This document shows, in pieces, positions 43,173-51,486 of a stretch of 64,000 bases of DNA (within the stretch, counting starts at the first letter, position 1; each line of letters opens with the position of its first letter). The DNA is taken from NCBI RefSeq assembly GCF_003308995.1, contig NZ_QFFJ01000002.1:3224001-3288000 (forward strand). The letters run 5' to 3'. The notes beneath the pieces are model-generated. The model worked only from the letters and a program-made list of their open reading frames with translations. It ran no database searches and was not told the DNA's origin. The DNA is from Chitinophaga flava. Its GTDB lineage: Bacteria; Bacteroidota; Bacteroidia; Chitinophagales; Chitinophagaceae. A program made the position numbers and the translations under genes.

Positions 43173-44474
43173 ATGAAATTGTTTTTAACGCTCTCAGCGT
43201 TCTGCTGTACTGTTGGGTATCAAACCCATGCCCAGGATACTTCATTCCCAGGTAACGTTGGTGTTGGTACCACTACCCCCAACGCCTATACGCATGGAGG
43301 CACCAATCGTGTACTGGAAATCATGAATCCTGGTACCCTTACCAATAGCCAGGCCCACCTTATACTCAGCAGCGGGGCTACTGCCAACAAAGGATCTGTA
43401 GGTTCTGTTTCCTGGGTTACCCCCAACTCCACCGGAATGAAACTGATGGCTTTCATTGGCGGGCATATCAGCGGTGATGCGACTACCAATACACAGGGTA
43501 ACCTGGTGTTTGCAACTTCCGCCGGAAACGGTCCGCTCCAGCGTGCTGTAATCACTTCCAACGGATACCTGGGCCTGGGTACGGATAACCCCATCCGCTT
43601 GTTTACCCTGGCTGCAGATAATAATCCTGAACTGGTATTTCAGAATAACGGCCGCCTGCCAGACCAGCGGTATTATCGTATATACACCGGCGGTAGTAAA
43701 ACACTGTTTGGCACACTTAAAGATGATGGCTCTTCCGGTAATGATCAACTCAGTATCGATCATCTTACTGGTAATGTGGGCATCGGTAAAACAGATGCAC
43801 AGGCTTACTTCCATGGCGGCAATAATCGGGTACTGGAAATCCATAATCCAGGAACAGTGGCGAACAGCCAATCTCATCTGATATTGAGCACCGGTGCCAC
43901 GGCCAATGCAGGCAGTATCGGTTCTGTTACATGGACTGTGCCCAATGCTCCCGGCGCTAAAGGAGTGGCATACATCGGCGCCATCATGGACAAGGCAGCT
44001 ACTACAGACGCTTCCGGTTTCCTGGTTTTTGCTACAGCGGATAAAGGCCTTCCGCTGGAAAGAATGCGGATCAGCCCGGACGGGAACATCGGCATCGGGG
44101 CTCAACCACAACAGGATTATAAACTGGCGGTCAACGGTACTATCGGATCCCGAAAGGTAAAAGTTACGCAGGAAACCTGGGCGGATATGGTATTTGATCC
44201 GGCTTACCAACTGCCATCACTAAACGAAGTTGCAGCGCACATTGAGCAGAATAAACACCTTCCTGGCATCCCTTCTGCTGCGGAAGTAACTACCCGGGGA
44301 CTGGACCTCGGCGAAATGCAAAAACTGCAGATGCAGAAAATAGAAGAACTTACACTTTATATCATCGAACTCAATAGAAAACTCGGAAGCCAGCAGGAAC
44401 AGATAATACGGCAGGAGGCCGTTATCAATGCCTTAAAAAATAAGGACAGCAAAACAACAGTTCCCACTGAATAA
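43173..44474 (+). CDS. Secreted tail-fibre-like protein with internal duplication and coiled-coil end
   Basis: A 433-residue protein with a signal peptide (ending THAQD). It opens with the NVGVGTTTPNA motif that starts many Bacteroidota tail-fibre-like surface proteins. Residues about 29-95 and 203-270 are duplicated: HGGTNRVLEIMNPGT and HGGNNRVLEIHNPGT, followed by matching SSGATANKGSVGSVSW and STGATANAGSIGSVTW segments. The C-terminal part (PAYQLPSLNEVAAHIEQNKH, IPSAAEVTTRG) leads into a coiled coil (LQMQKIEELTLYIIELNRKLG onward). This C-terminal block is common in such proteins and may drive trimerisation. No T9SS sorting tail is evident. Function is probably structural or adhesive. Confidence 0.82.
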   Translation: MKLFLTLSAFCCTVGYQTHAQDTSFPGNVGVGTTTPNAYTHGGTNRVLEIMNPGTLTNSQAHLILSSGATANKGSVGSVSWVTPNSTGMKLMAFIGGHISGDATTNTQGNLVFATSAGNGPLQRAVITSNGYLGLGTDNPIRLFTLAADNNPELVFQNNGRLPDQRYYRIYTGGSKTLFGTLKDDGSSGNDQLSIDHLTGNVGIGKTDAQAYFHGGNNRVLEIHNPGTVANSQSHLILSTGATANAGSIGSVTWTVPNAPGAKGVAYIGAIMDKAATTDASGFLVFATADKGLPLERMRISPDGNIGIGAQPQQDYKLAVNGTIGSRKVKVTQETWADMVFDPAYQLPSLNEVAAHIEQNKHLPGIPSAAEVTTRGLDLGEMQKLQMQKIEELTLYIIELNRKLGSQQEQIIRQEAVINALKNKDSKTTVPTE

Positions 44475-44508
44475 CTTATCTTGCCCAAAATTTTAAAAAC
44501 GGAATATC

Positions 44509-45183
44509 ATGTCAACTTCCGCAGCATTAACAGCCCCCGACCTGATCGCACAGTACGGCGGCATTGCACTGGATAAACAGAATGACCTCGCCGCTGTAAT
44601 CGGCAATAACGACTGGAATGCAGACCTGACAGAAGGTACCCTCAGCTTCGGCGATGAGCTGGTATTTCCGATCCAGGTGCTGGGTACGCTCTCTCATGTG
44701 TCCAATACCTTTCTGTGGGGATGGGCCAATGTCCAGTCTGATATCCCTGAAAATCTGTTACAGGAAGCTTTACAGCTGAAACAATACGGAGAACAGCATC
44801 AGGTGGCGCTTTTTACCAACAGCCAGTTTGAGGCTTCGCTCAACGAAGTACATTATATAGGTATGATCGCCTCCGGTATGTTTGGCTCCAGTGCCTACTA
44901 TGTGGCCGACTACGGACAGGGCGCTTTATTGGTTACCATCAAAAGTGATATCATTGATGCCGCCCGCACGGACACGCCTCAACGTATTCTTACCGTGTTC
45001 CCTCAGCTGATATCACTGTTTGAAATGGACCACCGCCAGGCACTTACCAGTTACCTGAAAGCCAGGGACTTTACCATCACTGTTTCCGGTAATGAGTTAA
45101 CTGCCACCCACAATGATAACAGTATTGTAGCCGCTTTCGATGAACAGAACCGCCTTGCCAGCCTCAATGGCAAGCTATTATAG
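44509..45183 (+). CDS. DUF6882-like protein
   Basis: A 224-residue cytoplasmic protein without signal peptide. The segment FPIQVLGTLSHVSNTFLWGWANVQ resembles the DUF6882 core, as does the later MFGSSAYYVADYGQGALLVTI. No catalytic motif is visible and the family's role is unknown. It lies 34 bp after the tail-fibre-like gene on the same strand. An array of small palindromic repeats begins directly after its stop codon and may act as a transcription end. Confidence 0.75.
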   Translation: MSTSAALTAPDLIAQYGGIALDKQNDLAAVIGNNDWNADLTEGTLSFGDELVFPIQVLGTLSHVSNTFLWGWANVQSDIPENLLQEALQLKQYGEQHQVALFTNSQFEASLNEVHYIGMIASGMFGSSAYYVADYGQGALLVTIKSDIIDAARTDTPQRILTVFPQLISLFEMDHRQALTSYLKARDFTITVSGNELTATHNDNSIVAAFDEQNRLASLNGKLL

Positions 45184-45318
45184 GTCCCAGGGCTGAAGCC
45201 CTGGGCTAATATAGGCTGAAGCCTTGGGCTAATAAGCTAAAGCCCTGGGCTAGTATGCTAAAACGCTGAGTTAATTGCTAAAGTCCAGGGCTAATATGTT
45301 TAAGTCCTGGACTCATTT
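45184..45318. repeat. Degenerate tandem array of about six 20-23 bp palindromic units
   Basis: Units read roughly GGCTGAAGCCCTGGGCTAATA. The first is the most regular and nearly palindromic (CCAGGGCTGAAGCCCTGG). Units start at about 45191, 45214, 45236, 45257, 45277 and 45298, and decay toward the 3' end. No spacers separate them, so it is not a CRISPR. It resembles REP-like extragenic palindromes. Confidence 0.75.
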
Positions 45319-45459
45319 TTATCCCCCGTCTTCTCTCCCCGAAAATATTTTTTTCTCCGACATAAGGGTTTTATTTCATCATCGTGTATTAGTAGCAGTT
45401 ATCACTACTGATTGTCTTGCGTTAGCGCTGCGTATGCCAGTCAACCATGCTAATTTTTT

Positions 45460-45615
45460 ATGATGATGGAACGTGCTTTTTACTATGCCATACTATGCTG
45501 GAAAGCAGCTGTCAGGATTCTGTTTTTCCCTTTATACCTGCTGGTTTTTTTTGGGGATTTATTATGGAGATGCCTGCCTTTTGTCAACAAGGATAGTGCT
45601 GAAAGAAAGAAATGA
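45460..45615 (+). CDS. Small membrane protein of 51 residues
   Basis: A short frame starting with three in-frame ATG codons (45460, 45463, 45466). Its TGA stop overlaps the ATG at 45612 by the four-base ATGA pattern typical of translational coupling. The product has a short N-terminal segment (MERAFYYAILCWKAA), one strongly hydrophobic helix (ILFFPLYLLVFFGDLLW) and a charged tail (VNKDSAERKK). No family is recognised. Coupling to the FAD oxidoreductase and GT-C genes suggests it works with them at the inner membrane, by inference. Confidence 0.55.
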   Translation: MMMERAFYYAILCWKAAVRILFFPLYLLVFFGDLLWRCLPFVNKDSAERKK

Positions 45616-47183
45616 TTCCCAAAGACTATTTTGTTATGACAAATAAAAAAACGGCTGTTATTATCGGCGCTGGTCCTGCGGGATTGACTGCAGCTTATGA
45701 ATTGCTCAAGAGAACGGATATTAAACCCATCATACTTGAAATGTCGGGAGATATTGGCGGGATTTCGAAAACAGTCCGCTATAAGGGCAACAGAATAGAC
45801 ATTGGAGGCCATCGTTTTTTTTCCAAGTCAGACCGTGTGATGGAATGGTGGCTTGATATCATGCCTATCGCCTCAGGAGAGGAAGAAGTTAATATCACCT
45901 ATCAGCAGAAAACCAGAACAGTAAAGAACGAACAAAAAACAACGGATGGTAATCTGGTGATGCTGGTACGTGACAGGTTGTCGAGGATTTATTACCAGCG
46001 GAAGCTGTTTCTTTATCCGCTTACCATGTCGGTCAGCACTATTTCCAAACTGGGACTGTTCCGGCTTTTCCGGATCATGATCTCTTACGGATATGCCCGG
46101 CTTTTCTTCCGTAAAAAGGAAAAAACGCTCGAAGACTTTTTTATCAAACGTTTCGGGCGCGTACTATATGAAACTTTCTTTAAAGACTATACAGAAAAGG
46201 TTTGGGGAAAGCCCTGCCACGAAATCGATGCAGAGTGGGGACATCAGCGTATCAAAAAACTATCGGTGTCTAAAACAATACTGCACGCATTACAAAAACT
46301 TTTTGCCAAAACAGGAGAAGATATTGCGCAAAAGAAAACGGAAACCAGTCTTATAGAAAGATTCCTGTATCCAAAATTTGGGCCGGGTCAGCTTTGGGAA
46401 GAGGTTGCAGCCCGCATTACCGCGATGGGAGGGGAGATACGGCTCCACCAACCGGTAACGGGTGTGCAACTGGCGCACGGTACTGTACAAAGTGTAAGTA
46501 CCCCCGATGGTTGCTACAGTGGAGACTATTTTTTCTCCACCATGCCAGTGAAAGACCTGGCGGCAGCCATGAAAGAAGCGGTGCCCGGCCCGATACAGGA
46601 AATTGCCCGCGGATTGGAATACCGCGATTTTGTCACCGTTGGGCTTCTGGTAGACAAACTGGTGCTTTCGCCAGACCATGCGCTCGTAAAGGACAACTGG
46701 ATCTATATTCAGGAAAATGATGTCCGCGTCGGCCGCCTCCAGATCTTTAATAACTGGAGCCCATTTATGGTCAGTGATCCATCCAAAGTATGGATAGGCC
46801 TGGAATATTTTTGTAATGAAGGTGATGAGTTATGGAGTATGGAAAATCAACAGTTTATTAACTTTGGCATCGCCGAACTGGAAAAGATCGGTGTTATCCG
46901 CCAGGAAGATGTACTGGACAGCACTTTGGTGAGGATGCAAAAAACATATCCGGCTTATTTCGGCACCTATCACCGGTTCGATGAACTCAGAAATTATATG
47001 GACACGATCAGCAACCTGTTTCTCATCGGTCGAAACGGTATGCATAAATACAATAACGCCGATCACTCTATGCTCACCGCTATGACTGCCGTAGATAATA
47101 TCATCGGAGGCATTACAGACCGGCGTAATATCTGGGAGATCAATACCGAACAGGAATATCACGAAGAAAAACAGACCGTATGA
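45612..47183 (+). CDS. NAD(P)/FAD-dependent amine-oxidase-like oxidoreductase (COG1232-like)
   Basis: A 523-residue flavoprotein with the dinucleotide motif VIIGAGPAGLTAAYELL (G19, G21, G24) and the follow-on EMSGDIGGISKTVRYKGNRIDIGGHRFF typical of the protoporphyrinogen-oxidase/UDP-galactopyranose-mutase-like group. The ATG at 45636 (MTNKKTAVIIG) is an alternative start. If it is used, the overlap with the small upstream gene disappears. Members are often encoded with polysaccharide or lipid-sugar genes. Here the stop overlaps the start of a GT-C glycosyltransferase by 4 bp. The likely role is redox chemistry on a sugar or lipid carrier, inferred from context. Confidence 0.88.
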   Translation: MIPKDYFVMTNKKTAVIIGAGPAGLTAAYELLKRTDIKPIILEMSGDIGGISKTVRYKGNRIDIGGHRFFSKSDRVMEWWLDIMPIASGEEEVNITYQQKTRTVKNEQKTTDGNLVMLVRDRLSRIYYQRKLFLYPLTMSVSTISKLGLFRLFRIMISYGYARLFFRKKEKTLEDFFIKRFGRVLYETFFKDYTEKVWGKPCHEIDAEWGHQRIKKLSVSKTILHALQKLFAKTGEDIAQKKTETSLIERFLYPKFGPGQLWEEVAARITAMGGEIRLHQPVTGVQLAHGTVQSVSTPDGCYSGDYFFSTMPVKDLAAAMKEAVPGPIQEIARGLEYRDFVTVGLLVDKLVLSPDHALVKDNWIYIQENDVRVGRLQIFNNWSPFMVSDPSKVWIGLEYFCNEGDELWSMENQQFINFGIAELEKIGVIRQEDVLDSTLVRMQKTYPAYFGTYHRFDELRNYMDTISNLFLIGRNGMHKYNNADHSMLTAMTAVDNIIGGITDRRNIWEINTEQEYHEEKQTV

Positions 47184-49072
47184 AATCACTGAAGCGTTAC
47201 GACTACCTGATCTATACTTTTATTTTTGTGGTCATTTCGGTGATCTGGTCGCAGCTGTCGAATTTTACCTGGGATGATGATGCTATCACCCGTCTGATGA
47301 ATGTGCAGGATGCCCGTCATAATAGCCTGCAGTGGCTGTCTGCATGGAACCGGCCATTGTTTGTGGTATTGTTTTATCTGCCGATACAGGCTTTCGGTAA
47401 AACAGGCGCCATGTTGCTCATGGTGGCGCTGACAGCAATATCCGGCATATTGTTGTACAAAGGTCTCCGTCATAAAGGAGTACCGCATGCTTCGGTGGCG
47501 GTGGTGTTCCTGTTGTTTCAGACTTTCCTCTTTGGCATCGCCAGAGATGCCATGACAGAACCACTGGCTTCTTTCCTGATATGTTTAGGTCTTTATTGTT
47601 TTTATACAGAGAAGTTTCAATGGTTTGCACTCATAGGCGGATTGTTGCCCCTGGCCCGCTCAGAAGGAATTCTGCTGATGCCTTTCTGGTTGTATCCGTT
47701 GCTGCAGCGTCGCCTGTACCATTATATTCCTTTGATGGCCGCAGGTATGTTAGCTTGGGCGCTGGGCTGGTATGCGTATTCCGGCAGGCCCCTGGCGCTA
47801 ATGCAGGAGCTGCTGTCGAGCGGCAACAGTAAAAACCGGTATGCGCATGTTAGTCTTACTCATCATTCCGGTAAATATGTTTACGTACTGGGACCGGTAG
47901 CCTTTTTCTTTTTTCTATGGGGCTACCTGGGCAGTCTCAGAAAAATGTTGTCTGATTATTTTGTCTTGTTGCAGTTTACGGTGGGATTCCTGGTATATGT
48001 CATCTTTGCGGTGTATATGGACCTGGGGCAGTCTGGTGGCGCGTTGCGCAATCTCATTACTTTGTCGCCGCTGGCGGCGGTCATCTGTCTGTATGGGTTT
48101 AACTACTGGATGGCCCTTTGGCCACTACCAGCTGCTGATACTAAAACGGCTAAACGAAAATCTACGCAGCCGGTAACGCCTGTAAAAAGGGATGAACTGT
48201 GGGTGTATGTGGTTTTTATCATTCTGCTGGCCTGGATTTCTTTTACCAATGAACTGGTATACCGGCAAAATTATGATCCCAACAAAAAGGACTATACGAT
48301 TTTATGGTTTCTGATAGTATGCTGCCTGCTGGCTATTCTGCCGGTATTCAGTTTTGCACGGAAAAGGGTATACGTAGTAGCAGGAATGTTGTTGGTATGG
48401 CAGCTTACCTTTACACTCTGGTACGAAAATCCCCAAAGCCATGGCAATGAAGAAAGAAAAGGTATCAACGATATGACTGCGTTTATCCATAACAGTAGTC
48501 TGAAAGACCGTAAGATATTCTGTGGTCATCCCTGGTATTTCTGGGCTACGGGCCGCCATCCAAACGATACTATTACCACAGGGGAGGTGTCTGTCAGAAG
48601 CAAACCAGGTATGCAACCCGGCCAGCTGGTCATATGGGAGGGCCACTATACCGGTGAGCACTATACGAATACGCCGCTGCCTGTTTTTCTGAATGATACA
48701 ACTTTTGCACCAGTATATGTTTCACAGAACAAGGATAAGGAGGCTGTTGCAGTGCTGTTTGTAAAACTATACCCCCAAACGCAGTATAACGACCGCTTCT
48801 TCACTAACCTGGTGAAGGAGTTCCCTCAGAATGACCGGATACCTTATTTCAAGGGCATTTATGAGCGGGACCGGAAAAAAGCCGCGGCTGTTTCCATACA
48901 GGACTTTAATGCAGCGTTGGCACTGAATCCCGGCGGAGCGGACATTTACCTGGCCCGTGGTATCAGTTATCTGTTGATGAAGGATAAAGCCAACGGTTGC
49001 CGGGATCTGAATCAGGCGGCATTAATGGGCTCCCAACAGGCACTGCCCCTGTTACAGTCTTATTGTAAGTAA
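47180..49072 (+). CDS. GT-C type membrane glycosyltransferase with C-terminal TPR-like segment
   Basis: A 630-residue polytopic membrane protein with about ten or more hydrophobic helices. An acidic cluster in the first outward loop (WDDDAITR, D32-D34) is where GT-C enzymes carry their catalytic Asp. Other family-like stretches are ARDAMTEPLASFLICLG and PLARSEGILLMPFW, both typical of lipid-linked-sugar-using GT39/PMT-like enzymes. The C-terminus has a soluble domain ending in a TPR-like unit (IQDFNAALALNPGGADIYLARGISYLL). It probably transfers a sugar from a polyprenyl donor on the periplasmic side. It is the last gene of the coupled trio, with a 4 bp overlap to the oxidoreductase. Confidence 0.85.
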   Translation: MKSLKRYDYLIYTFIFVVISVIWSQLSNFTWDDDAITRLMNVQDARHNSLQWLSAWNRPLFVVLFYLPIQAFGKTGAMLLMVALTAISGILLYKGLRHKGVPHASVAVVFLLFQTFLFGIARDAMTEPLASFLICLGLYCFYTEKFQWFALIGGLLPLARSEGILLMPFWLYPLLQRRLYHYIPLMAAGMLAWALGWYAYSGRPLALMQELLSSGNSKNRYAHVSLTHHSGKYVYVLGPVAFFFFLWGYLGSLRKMLSDYFVLLQFTVGFLVYVIFAVYMDLGQSGGALRNLITLSPLAAVICLYGFNYWMALWPLPAADTKTAKRKSTQPVTPVKRDELWVYVVFIILLAWISFTNELVYRQNYDPNKKDYTILWFLIVCCLLAILPVFSFARKRVYVVAGMLLVWQLTFTLWYENPQSHGNEERKGINDMTAFIHNSSLKDRKIFCGHPWYFWATGRHPNDTITTGEVSVRSKPGMQPGQLVIWEGHYTGEHYTNTPLPVFLNDTTFAPVYVSQNKDKEAVAVLFVKLYPQTQYNDRFFTNLVKEFPQNDRIPYFKGIYERDRKKAAAVSIQDFNAALALNPGGADIYLARGISYLLMKDKANGCRDLNQAALMGSQQALPLLQSYCK

Positions 49073-49155
49073 CATTTTCAGGAAGATGAGTACGAAGGTT
49101 GAAACGGTTTCAGGTTACGCCAACTGGACTACCTTGTCCTTCCACACTGGACTAC

Positions 49156-49184
49156 TTTACTGCTCCAGGAGACTATTACTTTTG
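49156..49184 (+). promoter_or_regulatory. Candidate Bacteroidota-type promoter of the acetyltransferase gene
   Basis: TACTTTTG at 49177-49184 fits the -7 consensus TAnnTTTG. TTTA at 49156-49159 lies 17 bp upstream in the -33 region. It would start transcription near 49190. Confidence 0.4.
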
Positions 49185-49191
49185 TGATCAG

Positions 49192-49953
49192 ATGAAATCT
49201 AAGAACAGTATGACACAAGAGGAAAGACATATCATTGAAAATTTATTTGAACACTGGACCTATGTAGGAGAAAAAGCAGGACTGATCACTATGGCTCCCC
49301 GTTATAAAGCGGTAATACCGGATGGATCAGACTGGCCTAAAAGGGTATTTGAAGTAGCGGGTCCGGAAGAGCTGGCGCCCATCGCTGCACAGATAAAAGC
49401 AGGAGTGTTGCCGGATGCAGTAACGTTTACAGAATCACAGGCGATGGAATATGAGCATACATTATCATCAGCAGGTTTCGGGGCAAAGATGCGCCTGCAG
49501 GGTATGATTATTTACCTGAGAGAAAATCCGCCCGCTGAAGAGTCCGGAGATGTGCAATTCAGTCTGGTAACGAATGCTGCCGAAGCAGCTGTATTTGCTG
49601 ACATCGCTGCGCAGTCGTTTAACTACCGCGTAGATGGCGCCATAGTAGCCAGGTTGCTGCATCAGGAAGATAAGATAAAGGTATTCACCGGAACTTATAA
49701 AGGAGCTGCTGCCTGTAGCGGGGTAATTTATTATGACAACAATGGCAATGCCGGTCTGCATTTTATCGGCACCTTGCCGGATTTCAGGGGTAAGGGCCTG
49801 GCGGCAGCCATGACTACCCGTTTGCTCCGGGAATGTGTGGCGGATGGCAAACGTTATTGTGTATTGCATGCCTCTAAAGCAGGCTTGCCGATATATAGCC
49901 GGTTGGGTTTTGAACCGGTGAAAGAAGTGATCACTTATGCACTCTCTCTGTAA
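49192..49953 (+). CDS. GNAT family N-acetyltransferase
   Basis: The frame can be read from a TTG at 49099, but that extension is not protein-like, and a candidate promoter lies inside it. I therefore place the start at the ATG at 49192; 49210 (MTQEERHIIENLFEHW) is equally possible. The C-terminal half is a GNAT domain: strand IYYDNNGNAGLHFIGTL, acetyl-CoA-binding loop FRGKGLAAAMTTRLL, and the end motif LPIYSRLGFEPVKEV. The N-terminal half (about 100 residues) is another alpha/beta segment, giving a two-domain layout seen in many Bacteroidota GNATs. Substrate unknown. It converges on an SDR gene across a shared terminator. Confidence 0.88.
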   Translation: MKSKNSMTQEERHIIENLFEHWTYVGEKAGLITMAPRYKAVIPDGSDWPKRVFEVAGPEELAPIAAQIKAGVLPDAVTFTESQAMEYEHTLSSAGFGAKMRLQGMIIYLRENPPAEESGDVQFSLVTNAAEAAVFADIAAQSFNYRVDGAIVARLLHQEDKIKVFTGTYKGAAACSGVIYYDNNGNAGLHFIGTLPDFRGKGLAAAMTTRLLRECVADGKRYCVLHASKAGLPIYSRLGFEPVKEVITYALSL

Positions 49954-49966
49954 TCCAATAATAAAC

Positions 49967-49992
49967 AGGCTTCCCGCTTTTGCGGGAAGCCT
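49967..49992. terminator. Two-way terminator
   Basis: Stem AGGCTTCCCGC / GCGGGAAGCCT with a TTTT loop lies between convergent genes ending at 49953 (+) and 50014 (-). Confidence 0.85.
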
Positions 49993-50013
49993 TAATCTAA
50001 CAGGTAAGTATAA

Positions 50014-50772
50014 TTATTTAGCGTTGGAACCGCCGTCGATCACATATTGTGCGCCGGTGATAAACTGACTGTCATCTGATCCGAGGAAAAGCACCAGCTT
50101 GGCGATTTCCAGCGGTGCAGCATATCTTCCCAACGGAATACCTGCTGCAAATATTTTCTGCATCTCTTCAGCTTTCCCTGGTTCGTAACCTTCTTCTATA
50201 GAACGCATCATTCTGTTATCTACCGGTGACGGATGTATGGTATTGACCCGTATCTTTCTCGGTGCGGCTTCCAGGGCCGCTGTTTTCATGATGCCAAGGG
50301 TCGCATGTTTACTGGTCGTATAGGCGACAAAGTTAGGAGAAGCCCCCAAACCTGCTACAGAAGAGGTAATGATCATGCTACCACCATCATTCATCTGCGG
50401 TAGCACATATTTACAACCCAGAAAAACACCTTTTACGTTAACGGCCATTACTTTATCAAATACATCTTCAGGGAATTCTGTAATGGGCTTCACTACGCCT
50501 TCGATACCGGCGTTGTTAAAGAAGATATCGATCTTTCCGAATTTTTTTACAGCCTCCTGCGCATAACGTTCCACATCTTTGGCCAACGTAACGTCTGCTG
50601 CTACATAAGCTGCATCGTTGCCCAGCTCAGCTGTCGCTTTCTTTAAAGCGTCTTCGTTGAGGTCAATCAGTACTACTTTGGCGCCTTCATCAATAAATAA
50701 CTTTGCAGTGGTTTGTCCGATGCTTCCTGCGCCGCCCGTGATAAGCGCTACCTTGTTCTCCAGTCTTTTCAT
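50014..50772 (-). CDS. SDR family oxidoreductase (FabG-like)
   Basis: A 252-residue classical SDR. It has the TGGAGSIG cofactor loop, the Asp in VVLIDLNED that points to NAD preference, NNAGIEG, catalytic Ser in ITSSVAG and the YxxxK pair in YTTSK. It ends in the FabG-like ITGAQYVIDGG. Such enzymes reduce or oxidise alcohols and ketones. It is a single gene on the minus strand. The substrate cannot be assigned from sequence. Confidence 0.93.
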   Translation of the reverse strand: MKRLENKVALITGGAGSIGQTTAKLFIDEGAKVVLIDLNEDALKKATAELGNDAAYVAADVTLAKDVERYAQEAVKKFGKIDIFFNNAGIEGVVKPITEFPEDVFDKVMAVNVKGVFLGCKYVLPQMNDGGSMIITSSVAGLGASPNFVAYTTSKHATLGIMKTAALEAAPRKIRVNTIHPSPVDNRMMRSIEEGYEPGKAEEMQKIFAAGIPLGRYAAPLEIAKLVLFLGSDDSQFITGAQYVIDGGSNAK

Positions 50773-50948
50773 AATAGTATATTTTAAACGTCATCTAATC
50801 AAAACAAGAACGGTAACAGTGGCAGTGGTAGGCAGAAGGTAAACAGGCCAGGGAGATTTTTTCAATACGGCAAATATACAACTTAAGTGTCAGGGGCGTG
50901 CGCTGCAAATAAACAGCAGCGGTAGTTTTAACGTTTTGGTAAGATATG

Positions 50949-50978
50949 TTAATTATAATAAATGGTTCCTTAACTTAG
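50949..50978 (+). promoter_or_regulatory. Candidate promoter of the DUF4920 gene
   Basis: TTA (50949-50951), 19 bp spacer, then TAACTTAG (50971-50978). Each element is one base from the Bacteroidota consensus TTG and TAnnTTTG. It would start transcription about 15 bp before the ATG. Confidence 0.35.
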
Positions 50979-50997
50979 CGTAAAACCTATCTAAACC

Positions 50998-51477
50998 ATG
51001 ATGTATAAAGCGTTGCTATCAGCTGTACTGCTGGCTGTGTCTCTGACTGTTGCTGCCCAACCGCCTAAAGGTCAGGCTAAACCTAATTCTGTTTACGGTG
51101 TCGCCCCTACGGCTTCAGGTGCCATGGATGCGCTGGAACTTCCCAGGATGCTCCAGAATGACAGTGGTAAACTATCTCTGAAGATCAAAGCAAAAGTGTT
51201 GGATGTTTGTCCTAAAAAAGGTTGCTGGATGAAATTGCAGGTCAATGACAGCACTACGGCCTTTGTAAAAATGAAGGACTATGCCTTCTTTGTTCCCCTC
51301 GACATTAAAGGTAAAACTGTTGTACTCGACGGTGTTGCCTATTTGCACGAGACTTCTGTGGCAGAGTTAAAACACTATGCAGAAGATGCCCACAAACCAC
51401 AGGTGGAAATTGATGCCATCCAACAACCGAAAAAAGAAATCAGGTATACTGCCAATGGTATACGGGTCGTAGAATAA
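50998..51477 (+). CDS. DUF4920 exported protein
   Basis: A 159-residue protein with a signal peptide (LLAVSLTVAAQPP). The core matches DUF4920: LKIKAKVLDVCPKKGCWMKLQV with the conserved cysteine pair C71 and C76, then FVKMKDYAFFVPLDIKGKTVVLDGVAY. The fold is probably a small beta barrel (OB-like). The cysteine pair may bind metal or form a disulfide; function is not known. A methyltransferase gene starts 9 bp later on the same strand, so the pair is probably co-transcribed. Confidence 0.88.
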   Translation: MMYKALLSAVLLAVSLTVAAQPPKGQAKPNSVYGVAPTASGAMDALELPRMLQNDSGKLSLKIKAKVLDVCPKKGCWMKLQVNDSTTAFVKMKDYAFFVPLDIKGKTVVLDGVAYLHETSVAELKHYAEDAHKPQVEIDAIQQPKKEIRYTANGIRVVE

Positions 51478-51486
51478 TGATTGTTT

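Noticed and set aside
43242..44210. 322-codon minus-strand frame opposite the tail-fibre-like gene
   Set aside because: The sense strand has a signal peptide, internal homology and a coiled coil; the antisense product is cysteine-rich and unstructured in appearance.
45184..45318. Repeat array considered as a CRISPR
   Set aside because: The units abut each other without unique spacers, are palindromic and decay gradually, and no cas gene is near.
45275..45463. A 62-codon plus-strand frame after the palindromic repeats
   Set aside because: It starts inside the repeat array, has no family-like features, and its end overlaps the start codons of the better-supported small membrane protein.
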